The position numbers were made by a program, and so were the translations under genes. From assembly GCF_017650195.1 (NCBI RefSeq), contig NZ_JAGCFH010000323.1, forward strand, positions 1 to 33,313: a DNA stretch of 33,313 nt, in the 5' to 3' direction. Positions 1 through 6,394 of the stretch are shown here, piece after piece (position 1 is the stretch's first letter; the number at the start of each line of letters is the position of its first letter). Source of the DNA: Ruminococcus sp. (GTDB taxonomy: Bacteria > Bacillota > Clostridia > Oscillospirales > Ruminococcaceae). The notes below the pieces were generated by a model. It searched no databases, was not told where the DNA came from, and saw only the letters and a list, made by a program, of their open reading frames with translations.

Positions 1-111
1 AAACAAAATATCATCACTTTCAAATATAATGGAACAATTACTGCGTTAAATGCTGTTTCTAAAATTCGTTCTCAGTGCGTTCACTCCATAAAATGTGAGT
101 TTATTGATTAA
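1..111 (+). CDS. C-terminal end of an unknown protein (partial, cut by window edge)
   Basis: An open frame runs from base 1 to a TAA at 109-111 and would encode the last 36 residues of a protein whose start lies outside the window. The residues (ending VHSIKCEFID) match no family I recognise. It lies upstream of a SMI1/KNR4-type gene, and such genes often act as immunity partners of toxins, so a toxin C-terminus is possible but nothing in these residues shows it. A 36-codon open frame in AT-rich DNA can occur by chance, so confidence is low. Confidence 0.35.
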   Translation, partial: KQNIITFKYNGTITALNAVSKIRSQCVHSIKCEFID

Positions 112-125
112 TAAATTCTGATTTA
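111..125 (+). repeat. 15-base repeat, copy 1
   Basis: The sequence ataaattctgattta occurs here, again in the same orientation at 695-709, and as an exact reverse complement at 288-302. Copies 2 and 3 bracket the SMI1/KNR4 gene as an inverted pair. A shortened variant lies at 16804-16819. Confidence 0.8.
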
Positions 126-159
126 GCTTAGTACCATGACAGCTAAAAAGTTTATGCTG

Positions 160-216
160 AATGAAAAAATGATACATAGAGTCCCCGCGAGTTTTTGAGC
201 GCGTGACTTTTTCATT
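160..216. other. Two-step stem-loop in the leader region
   Basis: Bases 160-168 (aatgaaaaa) are the exact reverse complement of 208-216 (tttttcatt). Inside this arm, gtc at 181-183 pairs with gac at 205-207 and cgcg at 186-189 with cgcg at 200-203. The two arms are separated by an unpaired stretch of about 12 bases on the left side. It lies upstream of the promoter at 233-262 and could be a terminator of the upstream gene (the right arm carries five T) or part of a mobile-element end. Confidence 0.45.
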
Positions 217-232
217 AATATATGTTGTATTC

Positions 233-262
233 TTGACTTTTGGCGATAGTGCAGTGTATAAT
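233..262 (+). promoter_or_regulatory. Predicted sigma-A type promoter of the SMI1/KNR4 gene
   Basis: A TTGACT at 233-238 and a perfect TATAAT at 257-262 are 18 bases apart. The start codon of the SMI1-type gene follows about 50 bases downstream. Confidence 0.7.
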
Positions 263-287
263 ATTGATAGTATTAAGGTTACTATGA

Positions 288-302
288 TAAATCAGAATTT
301 AT
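288..302 (-). repeat. 15-base repeat, copy 2 (inverted)
   Basis: Exact reverse complement of the repeat at 111-125. It ends one base before the AGGTGGG ribosome binding site of the SMI1-type gene, so it lies in that gene's untranslated leader. Confidence 0.8.
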
Positions 303-315
303 AGGTGGGATTATT

Positions 316-690
316 ATGTGGGAAAAGTTTCGGTTCAACGAACCTTATATTGGAGATAATGTTACAGAAATCAATGGTGTCAAATTACCTCAAAGCTATA
401 TTGATTTTATGCTAAAGCATAATGGCGGCGAAGGGGATATTGGACAAACTTGGTTATTATTGTATCGTATTGAAGAATTGAAAAAAATAAACGATGAGTA
501 TGGATTGAGCGATATTTTACCAAATCATATAGTCATTGGTTCTAATGGTGGAGAGGAATTTTATGGTATAGATGCTAATGGGATGTTCTTTAATATTCCA
601 TCATTATTTGACGAACAAGATGTAACAGTTCTTTGTGATGATATGGAGATATTCGCAGAAAAAGTAAATGATTTTTGGAAAAATCTATAG
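316..690 (+). CDS. SMI1/KNR4 (SUKH) family protein
   Basis: A 124-residue acidic, soluble, single-domain protein. It carries the SUKH-type pattern LPQSYIDFMLKHNGGEG near residues 24-40, in which a 'LP..Y..F....NGG' helix-turn is typical, followed by a WLLLY strand and a GSNGGEEFYGID strand-turn. Family members in bacteria often serve as immunity proteins of polymorphic or contact-dependent toxins, while yeast members regulate cell wall synthesis; the role here is not shown. The start is fixed by AGGTGGG at 303-309. The gene is more AT-rich than its neighbours and is bracketed by inverted 15-base repeats (288-302 and 695-709), both suggestive of recent acquisition. Family assignment is fairly sure, function is not. 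Confidence 0.75.
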   Translation: MWEKFRFNEPYIGDNVTEINGVKLPQSYIDFMLKHNGGEGDIGQTWLLLYRIEELKKINDEYGLSDILPNHIVIGSNGGEEFYGIDANGMFFNIPSLFDEQDVTVLCDDMEIFAEKVNDFWKNL

Positions 691-694
691 TTGT

Positions 695-709
695 ATAAAT
701 TCTGATTTA
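695..709 (+). repeat. 15-base repeat, copy 3
   Basis: Exact copy of 111-125, four bases after the SMI1-type stop codon and just before the AAGGAG ribosome binding site (713-718) of the next gene. Confidence 0.8.
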
Positions 710-724
710 CACAAGGAGATAAAA

Positions 725-1468
725 ATGTTTAAAGGATTTTCACAGGAGGCGCTGGAGTTTCTCCTCGGTATAAGGCATAACAATAACAAGGACTGGTTCG
801 AGCCGCGAAAATCAGTTTACACCAAAAAAGTGTATGAGCCTTTAAAGGCTCTCGGAGAGGAACTTTTTGCGCCATTTGCAGATATAGACGGTATGATTTA
901 CAAAGTGGGCAGGATATACCGAGACGAGAATTTTGCTCCCTATCTGCACTATCGAGATACTATGTGGCTATACGTTCGCTATGATGCATGGTACTGGAAC
1001 AAGACTCCCACCCTTTATTTCGAACTTTCTCCCGAGGGAGCTGAGTTCGGATTCCGTATTTCAAAGCCTGAAGCCGCAGTTATGGAACGTTTCCGCAGCG
1101 GATTACTTGAGGACGCAGATCCATTTCTCAACATGGTCGATGATCTTGTTGAAAAGTATGGGCTTACTCTCGGTGGGGAGGAATACAAGCGTAAAAAGTC
1201 CTGCCCTGTACCGGAGTTGGAGCGCTTTTTCGCGAAAAAGGGCTTCAGCTTGTATACTAAGGTCGGCGCCCCGTCGGAGTTATTTTCTCGTAAAATAGCC
1301 GAGCATACAGCCGAGGTCTTTCAGGCAGTGCAGCCTCTCAACGACTATTTCCACGAGATAGTCGAAATGGAGGAGCTTGCAAAGGAGTTGCTGAAAGACG
1401 AAAAGCCGCAGCAGTCCGAAACTGAGATGAAGATGGTAAAAGCTCCCAGTGTTGAATTCATGTGGTAG
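725..1468 (+). CDS. DUF2461 family protein
   Basis: A 247-residue protein of the DUF2461 (TIGR02453-like) family. The hallmark N-terminus is visible: FSQEALEFL, then NNNKDWFEPRKSVY around residues 19-32, followed by a conserved GRIYRDENFAPYLHY segment and the YFELSPEGAEFGFR strand. The family occurs in bacteria and fungi and its biochemical role is unknown; it is usually a single cytoplasmic domain of about 220 residues, so this length is normal. AAGGAG at 713-718, six bases upstream, sets the start at 725 rather than at an ATG further upstream that would overlap the previous gene. It follows the SMI1-type gene by 34 bases and may be transcribed with it. Its 3' end converges on the gpr region. 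Confidence 0.85.
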   Translation: MFKGFSQEALEFLLGIRHNNNKDWFEPRKSVYTKKVYEPLKALGEELFAPFADIDGMIYKVGRIYRDENFAPYLHYRDTMWLYVRYDAWYWNKTPTLYFELSPEGAEFGFRISKPEAAVMERFRSGLLEDADPFLNMVDDLVEKYGLTLGGEEYKRKKSCPVPELERFFAKKGFSLYTKVGAPSELFSRKIAEHTAEVFQAVQPLNDYFHEIVEMEELAKELLKDEKPQQSETEMKMVKAPSVEFMW

Positions 1469-1624
1469 CGAAGAGCCTGCGTCCTCCATAACCACATTGT
1501 TGCTTGCAAGCTCGTTTACAATTATCAAAAAAGATAACTGTACATTGCTTACGGCTAATTTGTGAGGTACATATTGTACAAAGGTATCGCATACAATGAT
1601 TTCTTCGCATACATAATTAAACAT
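1448..1624 (-). other. Possible small ORF coupled to gpr (doubtful)
   Basis: The gpr stop codon and an ATG overlap as TAATG at about 1622-1626. The frame that starts there encodes roughly 52 residues (beginning MFNYVCEEIIVCDTFVQYVP, later LIIVNELASNNVV) before it runs, still open, into the antisense of the DUF2461 3' end; the full frame closes at 1280. The stop/start overlap and the plausible residues of the first part suggest a real small gene or the remains of a larger one. No family is recognised, and there is no separate ribosome binding site. Confidence 0.25.
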
Positions 1625-2472
1625 TAAAAAAGACCTCTCACGTCTTCAAAGCTTAGGGTGGGCTGCAAGGCGAGGTTTATCCCGAAGGCAAGGAGCTGCG
1701 AGGCTCTCTCTGTCAGACGATCGATATCACGGGGAGTTACCATCATATTTGGTAGCTCTCCGTTTATCTTTTTTCCGGTGAGGCTTCTTACTATGGTGTG
1801 CATATCCACGACTGTAGGAACTCCCACGGCTATAACGGGTATACCGAAAAGCTTTTCCGACAGCTCCTTGCGCTCGTTGGAAACTCCACTTCCCGGAGAG
1901 ATACCTGTGTCAGTCAACTGTATTGTAGTGCCAAGACGGCTTATATCAGTGCATGCAAGGGCGTCAATAGCAATAATGGCGGCAGGACTGAGCTCCGCCG
2001 CTATAGCTCGGACTATCTCTGCGGTTTCGATACCGGTCTGTCCCATAACTCCTCCGGAAAAGGCACTAACACGCCTTAGGGACGTGAGGAAGTGCTCTTC
2101 ACCAATGTCTGGATTATTGTGTAAATGCCGGGTAGCAAGTACCTTTGAAGCTGTCTGCGGACCTATTGCATCGGGAGTTATGTCATTATTGCCAAGTCCT
2201 GCCACAAGCACCTCTCCCTCAGGCAGAAGAGCTGAGAGTTCCTGTGCAAGCTCCTCTGCCATAAGCCTGTAATCCTCGGAAAAACAGCTGAGATTGCTAC
2301 CCTCAAGGGTTATATACCGTCCCTTTCCCTTGCCTATTGAAGAAAGACAGCTGTCGTCGTCGATGATTATTTCGGTTATGCTGAATATTTCGCCTCTTGT
2401 ACGTATATGAACACTTTCGGGAATATCCTCTCTGGATATGCTTTCAAGTGCGAGATCTGTGCGGATTTCCAT
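1624..2472 (-). CDS. gpr: Germination protease GPR (spore protease, family A25/M63-like)
   Basis: GPR degrades the small acid-soluble spore proteins (SASPs) during spore germination, releasing amino acids. The 282-residue product shows the family blocks in order: IRTDLALE at 3-10, VAGLGNNDITPDAIGP at about 89-104, GVMGQTGIETAEI around 140-152, and IAIDALAC near 167-174. Bacillus enzymes are about 370 residues and are made as zymogens that lose about 15 N-terminal residues; here the RTDLA block begins at residue 4, so almost no pro-region exists. The start is supported by GGAGG placed 6-7 bases upstream. Upstream, GAAATA and CATAATG spaced 16 bases resemble a forespore sigma F/G promoter, but this is tentative. 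Confidence 0.93.
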   Translation of the reverse strand: MEIRTDLALESISREDIPESVHIRTRGEIFSITEIIIDDDSCLSSIGKGKGRYITLEGSNLSCFSEDYRLMAEELAQELSALLPEGEVLVAGLGNNDITPDAIGPQTASKVLATRHLHNNPDIGEEHFLTSLRRVSAFSGGVMGQTGIETAEIVRAIAAELSPAAIIAIDALACTDISRLGTTIQLTDTGISPGSGVSNERKELSEKLFGIPVIAVGVPTVVDMHTIVRSLTGKKINGELPNMMVTPRDIDRLTERASQLLAFGINLALQPTLSFEDVRGLF

Positions 2473-2545
2473 ATAAACCTCCGTATATTGTGCATTATGC
2501 TTTAATTGTGGAAAATATTTCTCAGGATTATTTCACTTTTAACTA

Positions 2546-2574
2546 TTGCAAACAGTGTTGAAAAATGCTATAAT
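2546..2574 (+). promoter_or_regulatory. Predicted promoter of rpsT
   Basis: TTGCAA at 2546-2551 and TATAAT at 2569-2574, with exactly 17 bases between. It is followed by a leader of about 120 bases in which CAGCTG occurs twice (around 2593-2612) as a possible small hairpin. Confidence 0.7.
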
Positions 2575-2702
2575 TATATTTGTCTCAGTAGGGCAGCTGT
2601 GCGTTGCAGCTGTCAGGGAGTGAACTAAACCCGTGTTTGCTCCTATTATTTGTTAAATGCGGATGTTTATTCGGTCTGCATAATTCAAGGAGGTGTAACA
2701 AA

Positions 2703-2963
2703 ATGCCAAACATTAAGTCTGCAAAGAAGAGAGTAAAGGTCAATGCTACAAAGGCTGCTGCTAACAAGGCAAGAAAGTCCAATCTTAAGACTATCCTCAA
2801 GAAGGCTGATGCAGCTGTAACAAGCGGTGCTGCTGACAAGGCAGAGGCTATCAAGGTTGCTATCAAGAGAGTTGATCAGGCTTGCGCAAAGGGTCTTATG
2901 CACAAGAATAAGGCTGCAAGAAAGAAGTCACAGCTCACTAAGAAGCTCAACTCTGCTGAATAA
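2703..2963 (+). CDS. rpsT: 30S ribosomal protein S20
   Basis: S20 is a primary 16S rRNA-binding protein that stabilises the 5' domain of the small subunit. The 86-residue sequence is normal for the family and begins MPNIKSAKKRVKVN, the hallmark S20 N-terminus, with the conserved RKSNLKTILKKADAAV helix and the C-terminal GLMHKNKAARKKSQL block. It is about one third Lys and Ala with a strong basic bias. The start is fixed by AAGGAGG at about 2688-2694. The gene has its own promoter and a strong terminator, so it is a single-gene unit as in many Firmicutes. It is transcribed divergently from gpr. Confidence 0.97.
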   Translation: MPNIKSAKKRVKVNATKAAANKARKSNLKTILKKADAAVTSGAADKAEAIKVAIKRVDQACAKGLMHKNKAARKKSQLTKKLNSAE

Positions 2964-2992
2964 GGTCTTTTTTGATCATATAAGTATTAAAT

Positions 2993-3031
2993 CCCCCTGC
3001 GGACAACTCACGGTCGGCAGGGGGCGTTTTT
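2993..3031 (+). terminator. Intrinsic terminator of rpsT
   Basis: CCCCCTGC at 2993-3000 pairs perfectly with GCAGGGGG at 3017-3024, and TTTTT follows at 3027-3031. Confidence 0.9.
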
Positions 3032-3036
3032 ATTAG

Positions 3037-3135
3037 GTGCCTGTGAGCATAGTCATAAAGCTTGCAGAGTATTACGGCACAAGTATAGATTATATTCTCA
3101 ATCTGACAGATGAAAAAATATCTGGTAAAAAATAA
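3037..3135 (+). pseudogene. Truncated XRE-family HTH regulator remnant (C-terminal part only)
   Basis: Immediately after an in-frame TAG at 3034-3036, 32 codons stay open to TAA at 3133-3135. The translation VPVSIVIKLAEYYGTSIDYI, continuing LNLTDEK, matches the last two helices of the Cro/CI-type HTH_3 domain, where 'PS...L.KIA.YF.VS.DYLLGLT' is typical. The DNA-reading helix and everything before it are absent, because the rpsT terminator sits directly upstream. There is no ribosome binding site, so this is a remnant of a deleted regulator. Confidence 0.65.
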
Positions 3136-3159
3136 TTCCCCTAAGTTAGGGGAATTATT
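3122..3159 (-). terminator. Terminator of the 67-residue Spo0A-like gene
   Basis: Bases 3131-3144 are the perfect reverse complement of 3146-3159, a 14-pair stem around a single central base. On the reverse strand the stem is followed by a T-rich tract (complement of 3124-3132). The stop codon of the reverse-strand gene lies directly upstream of it. Confidence 0.85.
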
Positions 3160-3363
3160 TCAGTTCATATTCACTTTTTCGAGCTCCTTGAGAACATGCT
3201 CCATGACTTCCTCGGGAGTGGGTACTTTACCCTTGCCAATCTTGTTTATAGGTGCATCGGGGTCTTTGCAGGCTTCTGCTATGGATTTTTCTATCTCGCG
3301 TCTAACTTCTTCTTCGGTCACTCCGTTCTTTGCAGCGACCTCTTTAAAAATGTGTTTCTTCAT
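3160..3363 (-). CDS. Small helical protein resembling the Spo0A recognition region
   Basis: A 67-residue protein with no signal peptide or membrane segment. Residues 8-32 (EVAAKNGVTEEEVRREIEKS and onward to AEAC) align without gaps to residues 180-204 of the Spo0A encoded nearby ([20 protein letters not shown] and onward): V, A, T, V, R, I, I and A are shared. That stretch of Spo0A holds its DNA-reading helix. The product is far too short for a full Spo0A output domain (about 110 residues). It could be a stand-alone HTH, or a regulator that competes with Spo0A; this is inference. Start chosen at 3363 because GGAGGG lies six bases upstream; a longer frame to 3390 has no such site. It ends at a strong terminator. 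Confidence 0.7.
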   Translation of the reverse strand: MKKHIFKEVAAKNGVTEEEVRREIEKSIAEACKDPDAPINKIGKGKVPTPEEVMEHVLKELEKVNMN

Positions 3364-3538
3364 TAATATCCCTCCAATAAATTTTTCCATGATGACGGAT
3401 ACTGTTTATTACGGATATTGGAATAGCTCAGTGGTAAAAAATAACAATAATACCCCATTGAGTATAAGAGCTCTGGACTGTGTGGTATTTTTTATACACG
3501 GTTATTTTATGATATTATCTTTATTTATGCCGGTAATA

Positions 3539-4048
3539 TCATTCCTTGACGTATACTCCGACTATCTCGGATATATAAGCTCTGTGGTACGGATCCGAGG
3601 AAAAGAATTTTTCTGGGATACCGTCATCGGTGAGGAAGCCGCTTTCCTGCATATCGTAACTGTAAAGCCTGCGGCATACCAGAATGAGCTCTGCCTCTGC
3701 GAATGTCATACAACCGTTGATCTCAGTGGGAGTAAGGCCTGTTTCCTTAGCCTTGTCGCAGTCTCTGCCTGAATGGGCGCCGCAGAAGGAAAGGGCGTTT
3801 CTGTATTCTTCGCCGAAAAAGCTTGCTGTAAAGCATTCGTCATTGTCAATGAACTCGTAGGTATAGCGGTTGGGTCTGATATAGCAGGTCAGAACGTTTT
3901 TGTTCCAAAGAACGCCGAGCTGTCCCCATGAAGCGGTCATGGTATTGAATTTTTCCTTGTTTCCTCCTGTCAGGAGCATCCATTGCTTGCCTATCTTATC
4001 GAAGGGATTGAATGAAAGCTCGCTGATATCGATTTTTCTGAATGCCAT
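3539..4048 (-). CDS. Flavin reductase-like domain protein (FMN-binding split barrel)
   Basis: A 169-residue soluble protein of the flavin reductase-like/DIM6-NTAB group, which binds FMN and typically reduces flavin with NAD(P)H or acts as a flavoprotein oxidoreductase. Visible family features are the start FNPFDKIGKQWMLLTGG, the NTMTASWGQLGVLWNK block at about 35-50 (the 'N.MT.SW' flavin-phosphate motif), YIRPNRYTYEFI near 56-67, and the FC.AHSGRDCDK segment near 88-98. The closest relatives I know are short single-domain proteins of gut Firmicutes with unknown substrate. AAGGAG seven bases upstream of the ATG fixes the start. It follows spo0A by 91 bases without an obvious terminator between them. 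The specific reaction is not known. Confidence 0.8.
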   Translation of the reverse strand: MAFRKIDISELSFNPFDKIGKQWMLLTGGNKEKFNTMTASWGQLGVLWNKNVLTCYIRPNRYTYEFIDNDECFTASFFGEEYRNALSFCGAHSGRDCDKAKETGLTPTEINGCMTFAEAELILVCRRLYSYDMQESGFLTDDGIPEKFFSSDPYHRAYISEIVGVYVKE

Positions 4049-4139
4049 GATGAATCTCCTTTACTGTTATTCTGCTGCTGAGCAGAAAAGCTTTGCTCAG
4101 CGATATATAAATCCGGGATCCTTCACAGCTTACCTGATA

Positions 4140-4895
4140 TCAGTGAGTTCTGAGTGCGCCTTTGTAGCGCAGCCGGAGCTTATCCGTGATAAGTGCGATA
4201 AATTCCGAATTTGTAGGCTTGCCCTTTCCAGTATCTACTGTGTAGCCGAAAAAGGAATTGAGGGTGTCAACGTTGCCCCTGTCCCAAGCTATTTCTATAG
4301 CGTGGCGGATAGCACGTTCAACACGGGAGGAAGTGGTATCATAAATACCTGCGACAGTGGGATAGAGTAGCTTTGTAACGCTGTCAAGCAGGGTTTTATC
4401 CTCTATGGAATATAGGATAGCTGTTCTAAGGTAGTGGTATCCCTTAATATGGGCAGGGACTCCCAGCTGATGTATCATGTCGGTGACTACCACCTCCATA
4501 TCATCGCTAAGACTGCTCACTCTGTCGCCGAGAGCAGAGTTTATAGCTGTACACAAGTCGTCGGCGCTGCATGGACGGAGCATGAAGCGAGAGGCTCCGT
4601 TTTCTGTCACCTGACGCTCGATGAACTCGTTGTCATAAGAAGATGTTATGATGAAAACAGGCGGTTTTATGCCTGATTCCCTGACATTCTTCATCAGGGA
4701 TATAACATCGCCGTTTTGGGACGAGATATCTAGGATGGCTGCGTCAGGGGGATCCTTTTTTATGGATTCAAGTATAACGCCGCAGTCCTTGCGTCTTGTG
4801 TAAGCATACATACCCTTTTCACGGAGCTTATTTGCCACGCTGACGCCTGTTTCGGCAGAATCGTCGCCTATAAGCACCTTAACTTTGTTATTCAT
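4140..4895 (-). CDS. spo0A: Stage 0 sporulation response regulator Spo0A
   Basis: Spo0A is the master regulator of entry into sporulation; phosphorylation of its receiver domain frees the C-terminal domain to bind 0A boxes. The 251-residue protein has a receiver domain (1-125) with acidic pocket D10-D11 and phospho-acceptor D56 in AAILDISS, plus T84 in FIITSS. The output domain (about 135-245) shows the near-invariant [20 protein letters not shown] and [19 protein letters not shown] blocks. An oddity is MLRPCS at 105-110: the conserved receiver Lys (K108 in B. subtilis) is R107 here. AGGAGG upstream supports the start. Sites resembling 0A boxes (TTCGACC, CGTCGAA) lie in the 5' region, so autoregulation is possible. 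Confidence 0.95.
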   Translation of the reverse strand: MNNKVKVLIGDDSAETGVSVANKLREKGMYAYTRRKDCGVILESIKKDPPDAAILDISSQNGDVISLMKNVRESGIKPPVFIITSSYDNEFIERQVTENGASRFMLRPCSADDLCTAINSALGDRVSSLSDDMEVVVTDMIHQLGVPAHIKGYHYLRTAILYSIEDKTLLDSVTKLLYPTVAGIYDTTSSRVERAIRHAIEIAWDRGNVDTLNSFFGYTVDTGKGKPTNSEFIALITDKLRLRYKGALRTH

Positions 4896-4922
4896 ATTTT
4901 ATACCTCCTTTTGTCTGCGGTT

Positions 4923-5042
4923 TTCGACCGCTTAATAATGATATCACATCACAAAAGGAGCAGCAACGAGGTATTTTAGGATTTTATGCGGTTTTTGCGC
5001 CGGAAATGTAACAGCTCCGACCTGTTAAAAAACGCCGTCGAA
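4923..5042 (-). promoter_or_regulatory. Candidate 0A-box pair upstream of spo0A
   Basis: TTCGACC at 4923-4929 (reverse complement GGTCGAA) and CGTCGAA at 5036-5042 each differ by one base from the 0A-box TGTCGAA. They face opposite ways and flank most of the upstream region. Seven-base sites occur often by chance, so this is only suggestive. No convincing promoter was seen in the same stretch. Confidence 0.3.
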
Positions 5043-5080
5043 TAAAGCTGTCGCATAAATATGAATATTTATGGAAAAGG

Positions 5081-6394
5081 TTATTTTTTACGTTTTTTGC
5101 CAGCGAGAACGTCATCTGTCATATTTCTCACCTTTGTTCCCTCAGGGAAAAGCTTGTCGGCAAGCTTCTGAAGAGCGTTCTTTTTTACTGGTTTTGTATG
5201 GACAGGAGCAAGTTTCGGTTCGCTTTCGGGTCTTCCCCATTTTTTACTGCCTTTATCGGAAAGAAAGGGGATTATTTTTTCTCTGTCGCCGATATAGCTG
5301 TGTTTTTCGAGGAATTCCAGTGCCAGCTGACAGCCTTCGCTGCCGTATTTCCCAATAAAATCGCCGAAATGATGATACAGCATCTTCTCAAAATCGAGCC
5401 TGCCGTCCATAATTTTCTTATTTTTCTCCATAGCCGCGATAAGCTCGGATTGCATATCCGATTGTGGCTCAAAGTCTTTAATAAAGCAAAGTGGACCGAG
5501 TATTATGAAGCCTATCATATATTCGTCGCAGCAGAAGTCGCTTTTAGGCAGTTTGTTCTGCGGAGCGTCGAAGCCGTAGGCAGCATACAGTGCAAAGGCA
5601 CACCTCAGCGCCATGAACTGCTTTTCATCTATGTCATAGAGATGCTTCTCTTCTATAAAGCCCCTGAGTCTGCCCGATTTTACCATAAGGGGCAGCACGG
5701 GCTGGAGCAGCAGGGCTTTCATGCCGCGCTGTATGGTAGCTTCCACATCGTTTATCAAGTCGCTGCCTATATGGAGTATATTTTCTGCGCCGACTCCGGA
5801 TTTTTTTATAACAAGGTCTATGAAGCCTGTTGCCGCGGAATCGGGGATACTGCTTTCCGAGGGTATAACAAGGGAGCTGTATTCGCCGTAGCCACAGTCG
5901 CAGAGTATCTTTACCACAACATCACGTGGGTAGTATGAATCAGAGACTACTATGACCTTGTTCCGGCAGTATTTAGCCTTATCAAAAAGGAGCTTTCCGG
6001 TTTTCCTCGGAAATGCGAAATGATGTACAAGATCACATTCCCTTATAATGAGCTTTTCGCGGCAGGCTGGAGAAATGCCGCTGAGCTTTACGAATATGTC
6101 GTATATCTTTTCAAGGGTGACATTGCCCTTGAGAGCATATTTTTTTTCCGCAGCCCTCTGAGCTTCGGTACGGAGTTCGGTAAATGTCTTTTTGCCAGTA
6201 TTGTACATTGCGAAGTCGTCTTCCATAAAGAGAAACAGGTCTTCAGGCTGAGAAAAGGGCATGAGCACAAGAGTGTCCCACATTTTGAAGCTAACCGCCG
6301 CGTGGTCGTTTCGGGAGACCTCGCGGAGCATTTTTTCTGTGAGATCCTTCTGCACTTCGGAATAAGGTCTTACCGGAGCAAAATCGTCATTCAT
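5081..6394 (-). CDS. HAD-fold protein lacking the catalytic nucleophile
   Basis: A 437-residue protein with an N-terminal HAD-like region (about 30-235). Motif I reads SFKMWDTLVL at 35-44, where relatives have SFDxFDTLL; the aspartate that forms the phospho-intermediate is Lys37. Motif II is present as VVSDSYYP (150-157) and motif IV as HIGSDLINDV (208-217). The rest (240-437) is an unrecognised helical region with a KR-rich tail ending GKKRKK. With K37 it is unlikely to be a normal phosphatase, although the fold seems kept. Relatives of this HAD type often occur beside cell-surface polysaccharide genes. The start overlaps the end of the GH26 gene by eight bases, with GGAGG six bases upstream, so it is translationally coupled and last in the operon. 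A longer frame to 6460 is unlikely. Confidence 0.75.
   Translation of the reverse strand: MNDDFAPVRPYSEVQKDLTEKMLREVSRNDHAAVSFKMWDTLVLMPFSQPEDLFLFMEDDFAMYNTGKKTFTELRTEAQRAAEKKYALKGNVTLEKIYDIFVKLSGISPACREKLIIRECDLVHHFAFPRKTGKLLFDKAKYCRNKVIVVSDSYYPRDVVVKILCDCGYGEYSSLVIPSESSIPDSAATGFIDLVIKKSGVGAENILHIGSDLINDVEATIQRGMKALLLQPVLPLMVKSGRLRGFIEEKHLYDIDEKQFMALRCAFALYAAYGFDAPQNKLPKSDFCCDEYMIGFIILGPLCFIKDFEPQSDMQSELIAAMEKNKKIMDGRLDFEKMLYHHFGDFIGKYGSEGCQLALEFLEKHSYIGDREKIIPFLSDKGSKKWGRPESEPKLAPVHTKPVKKNALQKLADKLFPEGTKVRNMTDDVLAGKKRKK

Noticed and set aside
4070..4087. TTCTGCT/AGCAGAA stem between spo0A and the flavin reductase-like gene as a terminator
   Set aside because: No T-run follows on either strand; it may be a message stem but not an intrinsic terminator.
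5010..5026. Hairpin aacag...ctgtt upstream of spo0A as a terminator
   Set aside because: Five-pair stem followed by A rather than T on the plus strand and with its T-run on the wrong side on the minus strand.
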